Origin: Cephalopachus bancanus
Lineage: Eukaryota > Chordata > Mammalia > Primates > Tarsiidae
Assembly: GCA_027257055.1 (NCBI GenBank)
Contig: JAPVLO010000073.1
Coordinates: 1,922,001-1,986,000 of the forward strand
DNA length: 64,000 nucleotides
Direction of reading: 5' to 3'
Shown in pieces: positions 11,873 to 22,255 of this stretch. Made by a program: the position numbers and the translations under genes. The notes below the pieces were generated by a model. That model saw nothing but the letters and a program-made list of their open reading frames with translations. It did not search any database and was not told the DNA's origin. How positions within the stretch are numbered: position 1 is the stretch's first letter; every line of letters starts with the position of its first letter.

Positions 11873-14436
11873 TTCTTCTTTGGAATGTATCTGTCTTCAA
11901 TGAAAATGAACTCCAATGTGTTAAAGAAACAATACATTATTTTAGACATGCACTTAAAAGATTAAAATGATTTTATGTTCTAAAAAATAGCTCTCATTAG
12001 TCTTGAAAAATGAAAATGTCATTAAGTATCAATTAATACTCAATAGGAAAAAAACAATATTGATAAGAAAGGCAAAAATGGGCCTGCTGCTGCAGGAAAC
12101 AAGAGTTAACAATCTTCTCTCAGCAGCAGGAACTGCCACAACCCCTACCATTCACTGTGGTCCCCTTTAGGTAGTGTCCTGGGACTCCTTTCCGATTAAC
12201 TTAGAAATTATCATTAGCAATTAAGAAGATTCCAGGTAAATCACAGAAAATTATCCTTTAAAAAGTTATCACACTAGATCTATCTTTTTAGTGTCAAACA
12301 TCTACCACCAGATTTTTTTCAGTTAAGGTTATAGTAATTGAAAGTCCAGCCCCTTACCCCAGACAGTCCCCTTTAAAGAACACGGAGAACTTAAATTAAA
12401 AAAAAAAAAAAATCTATCAGCAACATCTCTACACACTGAGAACAATGATGTGAAACAACTATTTCACTGCAGATTTTTCTAACATAGTTCGTGTTTCTAT
12501 ATTTAGTAACACTAATATCCCCGAGAAGACTACTGCAGTAGATTATTTTCCAAAGCATCCATTTCCCATTGAGTAGACAGCTCACATTTTGAGAAGTGAT
12601 GAGCTAAACCATAATGTGATATATTGGATTGAATCCTATCCAGAAATAACTTCACAAAATTCAAGATGATGCTATTTGCCATGTAATTAAAAGTCTCATT
12701 TGATCCCTCCCTCACATTCAGAAGCATGGGCCTTAGCAAACATAAGAGTAACAGAAAAAAATATGGTGCATCATTTTGGCTGACTGCCTGCAGAGGACTG
12801 GTCACTGTTAGAGAGGTAGTTCAATTGCATAAAAGGTAACACGGAAGTTTTAGTGCTTCAGGAGTAAGGATTTCAAGTAAAATGCAGGAAAGTCAAGTCT
12901 TAACATGTGGAATGAGCTTCCCAAACAGTAATAAACAATTCCCACTAAGATTTACTAAACAGCAAGTAGCTATTTTACTTGTCAGCCTGGGACCTCCACA
13001 AATGTATTCCAGGTCATAAAAAGAAAAATTAGTATCTGAGGTTTAACACTAATGTCCAAAGGAACCCCCAGAATGAGTTATGAAATAGACATGAAGCTAA
13101 ACACATCTTGTATACTTCCCAAGAATTTATAATCATCTGGTTGTTCATATTAATTAGCAGCAAATACTTATAAATTCATATTAGATCCTGAACTATTCTT
13201 TGAAGACTGTCTATTCTACAAAAAAATGTACTCACTTGAGAAAAAGACAAGACTAATCTTAATTTTTTTGACACTACAAATTAGAGTACATTCAACTTCA
13301 AAGAAGAGGAGAAATTAACTCTATAAACATAATTCAGTTTTATCTATGTAAAAATGTTAGGTAGAAAAAACTGTGAAAATATTCATGAAAAAAATGGTAA
13401 GCGATTTTTCCCTTATTAAAAATGAAAAAGCCTAAAAAAAGAATTTCAATCAAGTTGCTGTGAAGAGTAAAAGGGTCTGACAAATATGAAATTGACTGGC
13501 TTAGTTAAAATTTCTACTATATATGTGTGTGTTTTACTTTAAGCAAATTAGATGTGTCAAATAAAATTTGAATTTGCAGATGAATTATTTGCTTTTGAAA
13601 TAAGTCTGCCACCCATCAAAAAAAAAAAAACTAAAAATAGAAAATGTTGCTTCCATTCATTTGCAGCAGTCTACTGACAAAAGAAATCAATGCACAATTT
13701 CAGGAAACAAAGGCGAGACAATACTCTGCATCCCTGAATTATTGTTCCAGTCTGATATTACACACAGCTGGTGTTACTAAGACTTCAACTTCCTCAACAA
13801 GAGATGCTAGAAAAGGTCAATTTAATATTAAAAAAAAACAGACTATAGTCAGCTGTGCAGTTGATGATTATATAGCAGATGAAGACCCAAGGAATCAGAA
13901 ACCTGGGTATTTTACATCTTTAAAAAAAAAAAAAACAGCTTGCCAATCCTCTGTATGGAATAAAATGATGTAAACACAGTCTTTGCCTCCTGAAAGCTTA
14001 AAGGAAAACTATGCATTTTGCAACAGTAAAAGTTTTTCATAATATGCACAAATACTGATAAGAGTAGCAATGTTGTTTCCTGTTCCCCCTTATACAACAA
14101 ACCAAAATATCTCTGATGCATGCTAGTATAAATCTTAAAAGAAATAAACCAAAAAGTAAACACTTGTGTGTATTACTTCCCTCCCTACATAGTAATAACT
14201 CTGCCCACCCAATTAAAAATCAAAGCGTTTATCAAATTCCTCAGAGAAGAAAATGCAACCTAATCCCTCTAAATGGAGACTGAATAAGTAAAGCATGCTA
14301 CCATATATATACATATATAAAGGTATAATCAGGCTTTTAAAAAAATAACTACAAACATAACTTTTAGAAATATGCATAACTTTTAGAAAATCCAACAAAA
14401 AACAAACCTATAAATGAGATAAAACAAACAGCAACG
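11873..14436. other. Unannotated intron-like sequence
   Basis: A 10-bp inverted repeat of CTG/CAG units sits at 12083-12130. The open frame at 13644-13973 ends in a poly-A run and shows no family resemblance. Nothing else supported. Confidence 0.45.
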
Positions 14437-14645
14437 CATAAGTGGACCTTGAACAATTATCATAATACTATAAGAAAGGGATTGGCAGTAGTGGGAAACT
14501 GCCAGGGGAGGGGTGGTAGGATTGGCAGTTGAGGGAAACTGCTAGGGAAGGGAGGGGTACACCTCATCAATGCATAATCAACATTTGTATACCTAACCCT
14601 GAATTATACCCCACATCTTTAAAATAAAAAAAAATTTTTTAAGAA
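14437..14645 (+). mobile_element. L1 3' end, 5'-truncated
   Basis: Begins 'cataagtggaccttgaacaattat' (last ORF2 codons) and carries the lineage-specific 3' UTR. Two G-rich modules of the form 'ggattggcagt..gggaaactgc' lie in tandem (14480-14560). It ends 'ccctgaattataccccacatctttaaaataaaa' plus tail. Confidence 0.9.
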
Positions 14646-15017
14646 ATGCAAATAAAAAGAAGAAAAAATCAAGGAGTAATGATTTGCATTTAAAAGAGTC
14701 TCCTTAAATATTAAGCTTGGGTTAAGTTAAATATGATACCATTACGAAATTCCATTCACATTTCAGACATTTTCCTAAATAAAGAAATGGTTACTGCCAT
14801 TATGAGTTTAATAAGCAAGACTCTAAGAGACCAGATTAACTAAGCAAGGTATTAGGTGAAGTGAGCATAAAACCTAGAACCACTGAGGTTCTGTCTTTAA
14901 CTCTTTATCTCCCAACACATCATGAATTTTCATAAGTCAAATTATTAAATGGGCAAATTAAATACAATCAGGATAGTATAAATAATATAAGTGACTAATA
15001 TGATAATATCTACTAAT

Positions 15018-15245
15018 AACAGGCAACATTCATTCAGCCTTTACTAGGTCATACATATTCTAAGATATTTAAAGCTCACAACAGCCCATGCCATAGTACT
15101 ATTTGTATCCTCATTTTGTGGAGTAAGAAACTGAAGCCCAGAGAAGTTAATTAATCTACTCTAGGTCATGCAGTGAGCAGAAAGAGGATTTCAGCACAGA
15201 AAGTCTGACTCCAGAGCATATAAACCAGGATCCATGCTCCCTCTG
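15018..15245 (-). mobile_element. MIR SINE
   Basis: Reverse MIR nearly full length: 'cattcattcagcctttactaggtcatac', 'aagctcacaacagccc', 'gtaagaaactgaagcccagagaagttaa', 'ggtcatgcagtgagcag', 'gactccagagc'. Confidence 0.85.
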
Positions 15246-15599
15246 TTACAAAGTTCAATGGAACATTAAAAAATGCAGGATTTTGCCCTACATACTTGCC
15301 AGCAAAAAAGAAAAGAAAAAAACAGTAGGATGACTTTTGTTAGGAAAAGAGAGTAGAAAGGGAATGATGTTAGAATAAGAGTTGAGAATCATTGCTTTGT
15401 GTGTAAAACTGATGTCCACGATGATGATCATGAAATGAAGGTTAAAAAAAAGACTACAAATCACATTAGAAGAACCAAGAAAGTCCATCAGTAACTGGCA
15501 CCTGAGATTGTTATCAAAGAGTGAAAGAATAATTAAGATTTGAATAGCTGGAAATAGGGGCAAATCCAAAAATAAAGGCTAGCATGAGGAAGGACACTC

Positions 15600-15800
15600 A
15601 GGAAAACAAAAGTAAGCTCTGTTTGACTATAGCATATATTCAGAGTAGTGGTGGGAGTTAAGCCGGGAAAGGAAAGTTGGAACCATATGGTGGCTAGCTT
15701 TGAACACCCAGGCAAATAATTTATATTTAGTTTAAAAAGCAATGAAGAGTCACTGAGAGTGTTTTGAACAGGTGTTGGGCATTGAGAAACATGATCAGCA
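15600..15800 (+). repeat. Fragment of the same unresolved repeat as 4890-5560
   Basis: 'agtttaaaaagcaatgaagagtcactgagagtgttttgaacaggtg...aaacatgatcag' parallels the 3' part of the 4890-5560 copy. Confidence 0.45.
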
Positions 15801-16090
15801 AACTAGCTGACACAAAATAATACAAATTGTGTAATTCCATATATATCAAGTCCAAGGCAAAACTAATCTTAAATCATTAAAATCAGAATATGGTTTCCTG
15901 ATGGGGAGAACTGTTTGGAAGGGACACAAGGGAACTTACTTTGAATGGTGCTGCCAGAAGTGTGTGTACAACTGTAAAACTCACAGAATTGAATATCTTT
16001 ACATTTTATTGTATGATATATACATCATACAATATATACACCTTATAATATATAAACATATATTGTATTATATATAATATTTTATATATA
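15801..16090 (+). mobile_element. Old L1 3' end with AT palindromes
   Basis: 'ttccatatatatcaagtccaaggcaaaactaatc', 'ggtttcctgatggggag', 'gaagggacacaagggaac' and 'gtgtacaactgtaaaactcac' match L1M 3' UTR ends. The tail at 16005-16085 has become a run of ATA palindromes. Confidence 0.7.
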
Positions 16091-16092
16091 AA

Positions 16093-16175
16093 AACAAAAA
16101 GAAGGAGGGAAGTGGAGGAGAGGAAAGGGGAGGAAAGGAGAGGGAAGGAAATAAGAGGGGAGGGGAGAGGAGGGC
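16093..16175 (+). repeat. GGGGA/GGAAA purine-rich tract
   Basis: Irregular units of GGGGA, GGAAA and GGAGA directly after the L1 tail. Confidence 0.85.
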
Positions 16176-16621
16176 AGGTCACCTGTAGAATGAACCTGGG
16201 TGTGAAGAAAGGGAAGCTAGGGAGACAAGTTAAGGTGACTACTGTAGAAACTCAGGAAAATAATATCTGAGGAAAGAAGGCACTGAAAGTAAAAAGTGAG
16301 AGAACTGATAATATGCATATATATGTATACAAACATTAATATAAATCAATATAAATATCAAGTGGACATGCATGAATTACAATTGAATTCATCTTGTACA
16401 CTTAGAATGTAAACTACCAAATGGCAGGGACTAAACTTAGTTTTTCCACTTAAAACAACTTTTTCTTACTCTTTTTGTACCCTTTTGTACATTTGATGCT
16501 GCCATCTATCCTAGTTTATACTCTATTTTATATCAAATACATAGTGTGTTGCTGCTGCTGTGTAAGGTGTTTCTGGTATGGAAAACTTAAAAAAAATTAA
16601 ACTATCAATTGTTTATCATCT

Positions 16622-16812
16622 GCCATTAAGGGCTTGCCGCTCTACCTATTTCACTTAAGCATTACAACAATTCCATGAGATTAATATTATCCCCATTTTA
16701 CAGATGAACAAACTTAGAGTTAAGAGATTAAAATGCCCAAGGTAATATAGTAAAACTAGGCCCCCTTCTCTGCCTTATTCAAAACCCAAGTTCTTAAGCA
16801 TTGTGCTATATA
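16622..16812 (-). mobile_element. MIR SINE
   Basis: Reverse MIR: 'cacttaagcattacaacaattccatgag', 'ttatccccattttacagatgaacaaact', 'aacccaagttcttaagcattgtgctat'. Confidence 0.8.
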
Positions 16813-17699
16813 TTTATACTAAAAGTAACAACCTAGGGCAGCCTAGGACAAACTCAGAAAAAGGGTGAGAAAGTCAGCACAAATGAATTTATAATCCATT
16901 AAGTACATTCATCCTTGCAGCTTTCAATAGACTGCACTAGTTAACTAGAGGTTATTATAGGACCACTGTTTTATAAGCTGCCTAAAATAGGGGTGGATAA
17001 ATTTGATGTTAGTTGCAAGTAACGTCAAACAATTATAAAAAGGTTCTTTAAAAATTAATTCAAGTCCAATTTAATTTATAAAGGTGACAAATGTCATCCT
17101 GAAACTATTTTTAGAAAAAAGTATGGTTTCGGAGCTCATGAAGTCACGAGGATCCATAGATTTACCAGAGTTTCAAACTGGTTAACTCAACAGGACTGTA
17201 GAGTCAGTTTAATAAGAAGGGGGATCTTGTTTCCAAATATAAAAACTCATAAATTCAGATCTTTCTAATTAAAAAAATGTGAATATTTAGGCAAGAACTG
17301 AAGTGGAGCATATATAAATATAATAAAGTGATTTTCTAAGCTATAACAAGAGAAGAAGGAGACCAAATGGTTTAAGAGCCATAAAAATAGCATTTATAGG
17401 AACATAATGTTTTTAAGTGTTCTAGGTACAAACCTTTTTTTTTTACCCATTTATTAAAACATACCACTGAAAGACTTCTTCATGGCAACATTTATTAAAT
17501 GAAATCTTATTTTTCAGGTTAAGACTTTTACAAGTGAAAATAAGTCCTGCAAACTCAAGTTAATGAAGTTTAACTATAACCATGAACTTTACATTTGACA
17601 GCATTTCCCCTAGGTAGGTAATATAAGTTACTCCACTCCAAATAAGTATTCTTTTATCAATAAAAAAAACTAGTTATTATTTTAATTTCATAATTTATT
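16813..17699. other. Unannotated intron-like sequence
   Basis: No supported feature. Confidence 0.5.
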
Positions 17700-19066
17700 T
17701 CACCATTGCTGGGAAAAAATTAAAAACCTAAATAAAAGAAGAAATATACCATGTTCATGAAATGTAAAACTCAATTTGGTTGTTAAAATGTCAACTCTCT
17801 CCAAGCTGCTAAATTGATTACACTTTCAATCAAAATCCCTTTTTGTAGAAATTGACAAGCAAATTTTAAAATGTATAGGGATATGAAAGGATTAAGTATA
17901 GCCAAAACAATTTTGAAAAAGGGCTTATACTACCTGATTTCAAAAGTGATCAAAAAGCTATATACAATCATAACTACGGTATTGGCATTAGGATAAACAC
18001 ACAGAACTCTGGGACAAAATAAAAAGACCAGAAATACACGGTGAATTGATTTTTTATAAAGTTTCCAATTCAATGGGAAATAATCGTCTTTTTAAGAAAC
18101 AGGTCAGGAACAACTGAATATTCATTTGATTTAAAAAATGAACAATTATTATCTCACACTATAAACAAAAATTTACTGCAGATAAATTATAGTGCACACA
18201 GAATCAAACCATACAAAACATTTGAAAGAAGACAAGGGGGGAAAATCTTCACGACCTTAAGGTAGGCAATTTGGGTTTTTTTACATAGGAAATAAGAAAT
18301 TAACAAACTAGACTTCGTCAAAATTAAAAATTTAACAACATTAAGAAAACAAGGCTCAGCCTTTGGATATGAATCTGCTGAGCCAGTGCTGGCATGAATA
18401 AACACTGTTTTCAAGCAAAGGAAAAAAGAAAAGAAAAAGTAAAGCTACAGACTATAAAATATATTGTTGATACATATATCTGACAATGGATTTATAACAA
18501 AATATATTTAAAAACCCTCAAAACTTAATAATAAAAGAAAACCTAATTTTTATAACAGGCAAAGGATGTGAACAGACACTTCGCCAAAGAAGATATACAA
18601 ATGGCCAATAAGCACACGAAAAAATGTTAAGAATAAGAGAAATGCACACTAAAATTACAATATACCACTACACATCCACTAAGTTAGTGAAAATTTAAAA
18701 AAACTGACAATGCCAAATGGTGGCAAGAATGTGAAGCAAATGAATACCCATCCACTGCTGGTGAGAATGTAAAATGGTATAACCACTATGAAAAATGGAT
18801 GGCAGTTTCTCAACAATGCCATGCCTAGATATTTACCCAAGAGAACTGAAAACACATGTCCACACAAAGAAATATACGTAAATGTTTATACATGCAGCTT
18901 TATTCATAAGAACCCAAAACAGAAAACAATTCAGCATCAACAGGTAGATGGATGAGCCAATTACATTATTTCTACTACTCAGCAATAAAAAGAACTGAAC
19001 TACCAATAACTACAACAACTTGGCTGAAAACATTACACTGAATGAAAGAAACCAAACACAAAAATA
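17700..19066 (+). mobile_element. L1 ORF2 C-terminal region, older copy
   Basis: About 1.4 kb of continuous L1 ORF2 text with many stops. In order: 'aatataccatgttcatgaaatg', 'caatcaaaatccc', 'gggcttatactacctgatttc', 'ctacggtattggcat', 'gacacttcgccaaagaagatatacaaatggccaataagcac', 'ggtggcaagaatgtgaagc', 'ccactgctggtgagaatgtaaaatgg', 'actcagcaataaaaag'. It is interrupted near 18350-18440 by a foreign piece and cut at 19066 by a Tigger element. Confidence 0.9.
18352..18440 (+). repeat. Short insertion within the L1 ORF2 fragment
   Basis: L1 text stops after 'aacaacattaagaaaac' and resumes at 'aagctacagactataaa'. The intervening bases ('aggctcagcctttggatatg...gcatgaataaacactg') end in an A/G-rich stretch. 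AATAAA followed by an A-rich tail suggests a short retroposed or LTR-derived piece; identity unknown. Confidence 0.5.
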
Positions 19067-19488
19067 CAGTAGACTCTTGAGCAGCACAGGTTTGAAGTGC
19101 AATGGTCCACATTTACATGAATTTTCTGCCACCGAGACAGCAAAACCAACCGTGCCTCTTCCTCCTCCACCTACTCAATGTGAAGACAACAAGAATAAAG
19201 ACCTTTATGATGATCTGCTTCCACCGAATGAACAGTAAACTTATTTTCTCTTCTTTATAATTTTCTTAATAACATTTTCTTTTCTCTAGCTTACTTTATT
19301 GTAAGAATACAGAATATAATACATATAACATACATATTACATGGTAATCAACTATGTTATCAGTGAGGTTTCTGGTCAAGAATAAGGTATTAAAACTTAA
19401 GTTTTTAGAGAGTTATAAGTTACATGTGGATTATCTTCTGTGTGGGAGGTCGGAACCCCTAACACTTGCATTGTTCCAGGGACAAATG
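19067..19488 (+). mobile_element. Tigger internal-deletion derivative (Tigger3-like)
   Basis: Starts CAGTAGACTCTTGAGCAGC and ends at a degraded 'ttgttccagggacaaatg', with TA on both sides (19065-19066, 19489-19490). It keeps both ends and the last codons of the transposase: a frame at 19020-19238 ends PLPPPPTQCEDNKNKDLYDD, matching the tail of the 1140-2690 element (LPPPPQSTQHEDDKDEHLYDD). Most of the gene is deleted. It inserted into the L1 just upstream. Confidence 0.85.
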
Positions 19489-19499
19489 TATAGGCATTC

Positions 19500-19748
19500 C
19501 TGCCTACAATTCCAGTTCAGCCCCAAGTTGACAGCCAGCCTCAACTGACAGCCATGTTCCAGAACTATCCTGGAGCACCGATGATGACAGCACTACAGAA
19601 ATCTGGCTGCAACTGCATGAGACTCTTCATGAGAACCACCAGTAGGGTTCAGTCAACCCACAGAACTGTGAAAGATAAGAATATGTACTTGTTTTAAGCC
19701 ACTATGTTTCGGGGTAGTTTGTTATATAGTAATAGATCCCTGAAACAC
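19500..19748 (+). mobile_element. MLT1-type MaLR LTR, 3' part
   Basis: The end is characteristic: 'ggttcagtcaacccacagaactgtgaaagataag', then 'cttgttttaagccactatgtttcggggtagtttgttatatagtaatagatccctgaaac'. Solo, truncated, no internal coding region. Confidence 0.75.
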
Positions 19749-19775
19749 CACTATACTAAAACAAGTCTAGGAAAA

Positions 19776-20278
19776 TTTATTTTTTATTTTTTATTTTTAT
19801 TTTAAAGATGTGGGGTACAATTCAGGGTTAGGTATACAAATGTTCATTATGCAGATACCCTTGTTGATGAGGTATGCCCCCTCTTCCCTGGCAGTTTCCC
19901 ACTACTGCCAATCCCCTTCTTATAGTATTATAATAATTGTTCAAGGTCTGCTTATGAGTGAGAAAATGTGATACTCAGTTCTTTGTTTCTGTAACAGATC
20001 ACTCAGTATTACAGACTCTAAGTCCATCCAAGTTGCTACAAAATTCATAATTCTGTCCTTCCTTACAATTGCGTAATATTCCATCATGTATACATACCAC
20101 ATTTATTTTATCCAGTCCTTTTTCAGTAGGGAGCACAGTTGGTTCCATGTTTTTGCTATTGTGAATAATGCCGCAATAAACATGCATGTGCAGGTATCTT
20201 TTTCATAGAATGATTTGAGTTCCTCTGGTATATTCCCAGAAGGGGGAATGCAGGGTCATATAGAAGGCTGATTTTTAG
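19776..20278 (-). mobile_element. L1, 5'-truncated (ORF2 end plus 3' UTR)
   Basis: Reverse strand, beginning with the A-rich tail and 'aaagatgtggggtacaattcagggttaggtatac', followed by the lineage-specific 3' UTR. About 330 bases of ORF2 C-terminus follow ('tcttttatagtattataataattgttcaagg', 'cttccttacaattgcgtaatattccatc'). Diverged and non-coding. Confidence 0.9.
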
Positions 20279-21647
20279 ATTTTTTAGGGGAAAATTTCAG
20301 GTGAGAAATCCAGACTTTGGAGGCAAGCCCAGACTTGAACCATCCACATGTATCACCAGTCTAAACCCTACCAAAACCTCCCTGTGAACCCTAGGTGTTC
20401 TAGAAGTAGCCAGAGGGGGAGGAGAGGGAAGAATACTCCAATGGAATCACTGTGAATTCCTAAAATATATATACATTCAATCAGGCTCACTACTGCACAA
20501 AATATGCCAAAAAGCCTGAGCCACCATTGGAAATCCTCAGAAGAAATGCAACATAATTTTTCTCATCTCTGAACTTACATCAGGATCACAAACAATTCTC
20601 AGTTTTCATGCTGTAAGTAAATTGATGCTTATAGGTACTCAATAGTTTTACTTAGTAACCTTTAAAAATGGTAAGTGGATTTAGATTAGATGTAGTCAAG
20701 TTATCAGAATATGGCAAATTATCAGTAAATGGCAGCTTGCCTACTAACAAATTTGGTCTTATTAACAAAAGTCCATATGCTATTATTCTGTATCAACTGC
20801 TCCTACTCTAAAGGATGACAAAAGTTGTTCACTGACTGTTTCTGACATGTGCCAGTTACATGTGGTAAACTCCTTAGCCTAGAAAATTTTGTTAAACTCA
20901 GTAATAATCCCTTACAAGCCCACACAACATATTTTCAATGATATTACCTTAATCCATAGCAGAGTCAAATTTTAAAGAATATGATGCTTGATACATGCCA
21001 AGTTCCCTGTTACAATCTGGGGATATGTCTTCAACTGGTGTAAATTTCCTTCAAAAGAGATCGGAGGTGGCTCTGAGTCATTAACCCATTGATATTACTG
21101 AGAACCATAATGTGACACAGAATGGTGTGTTTATTTTCTATCTAAAAGGCCATTTCTGGAACACTTAAGATTCCTAACTTTTTTCTTAATTTGGTAAGTG
21201 TTTGTAAGTTTATTTATATATTTATCTAAGTGACTATTATTCATACTAGCATGGGAAATACTTGCACTAATGAAGTGTTTTAAGTGGAGAACATTTCAAC
21301 CTTTAGTGGCTTAAGTCAATGCTACAAGAGTGCTGTGAACAATTAGTGATGCCTGCCACTGGCCTAGTAGTGAGAAATATGCTGGGCATTTGCCAGCTCT
21401 GACCCGTTTCATCAGTTCCATATAGTCTCCTCTCTTCAGACCTACTGGATCCCTTCAATGATCTCCATGATAGAATTTTCAGTCTTCTACCCAGCCTTAG
21501 GAAGTGACACCAGTCTTTTCCACTGCTGGACTCTACCTTCCACAGATGTCCCTTGATAAGTCCCACCCTGATGCAAATGTCCTGGCACCAAAGGTAAAGT
21601 CCCCAAACACCAAAAGTTAATTGGATAAGTCACACACTTGGAGCTTA
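20279..21647. other. Unannotated intron-like sequence
   Basis: A GC-richer patch at 21300-21600 gives small overlapping frames without family resemblance. No splice pair or start context supports a gene. Confidence 0.45.
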
Positions 21648-21722
21648 GATGATACATGGTCAAACACTGGTAGAACGTGGTAGAGCCATGATTTGAATCT
21701 AGGCAACTGATTCTCTGCACTT
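21648..21722 (-). mobile_element. MIR fragment
   Basis: 'acatggtcaaacactggtag...gtggtagagccatgatttgaatctaggcaactg' matches the reverse MIR tRNA-like end. Confidence 0.6.
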
Positions 21723-22159
21723 ACTTTTTGCATCTGGCATGTGACAGATGCCATTTCTATATGAATTAAACTGCATCTTCATTTTTCAGTTTATAATTCT
21801 CTGACTTCATTATTAACACAAATAAAATATAGTGAAAATCTTACAATTTACTGTTCTAGCACAGTGAATGTGACTTTCAAATAATACAAAATTTGTGCAC
21901 TTTCTAGTTAAAAACATATTCATAAGTATGTTAATTAATGCTTTATACCGACTAGGAAAAAAATTGAGAGTATCAATAGTCAAAAAAAGCAAACAAAAAA
22001 ATGACCATACAATTCATAGCCTAGTGACCTATAGTCTCATATTGAAAGTTTAACAGTATTTGAGCATAATTTAATACAGTGACTATTTTTATGCATTTTT
22101 AAAAATACACATGATCAGTTACTGTTCCAGCTCAAAATCCATAACAATGATGAATACTA

Positions 22160-22255
22160 TTCACATCCTGTGTAACTCCATGGGGATTCTATGGGGAAAG
22201 TTTCCATATATGGTAATTTTCCCCATAGAGTCCCACAGTTTATACAGGATATGAA
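22160..22255. repeat. Long palindrome (hairpin-forming inverted repeat)
   Basis: Two arms of about 48 bases (22160-22208 and 22209-22255) are reverse complements at roughly 80-85% of positions by eye. The uninterrupted core is CTATGGGGAAA paired with its complement around a CCATATATGG centre (22204-22213), so there is almost no loop. Weaker similarity continues outward. It resembles a MADE1-like MITE, but I do not recognise the family. Confidence 0.85.

Noticed and set aside
12083..12130. CCTGCTGCTG paired with CAGCAGCAGG as a possible regulatory hairpin
   Set aside because: Loop of 28 bases with no further pairing; simple trinucleotide content explains it.
21303..21720. GC-richer patch with overlapping minus-strand frames
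   Set aside because: No start context or donor, and the right end is a MIR fragment.
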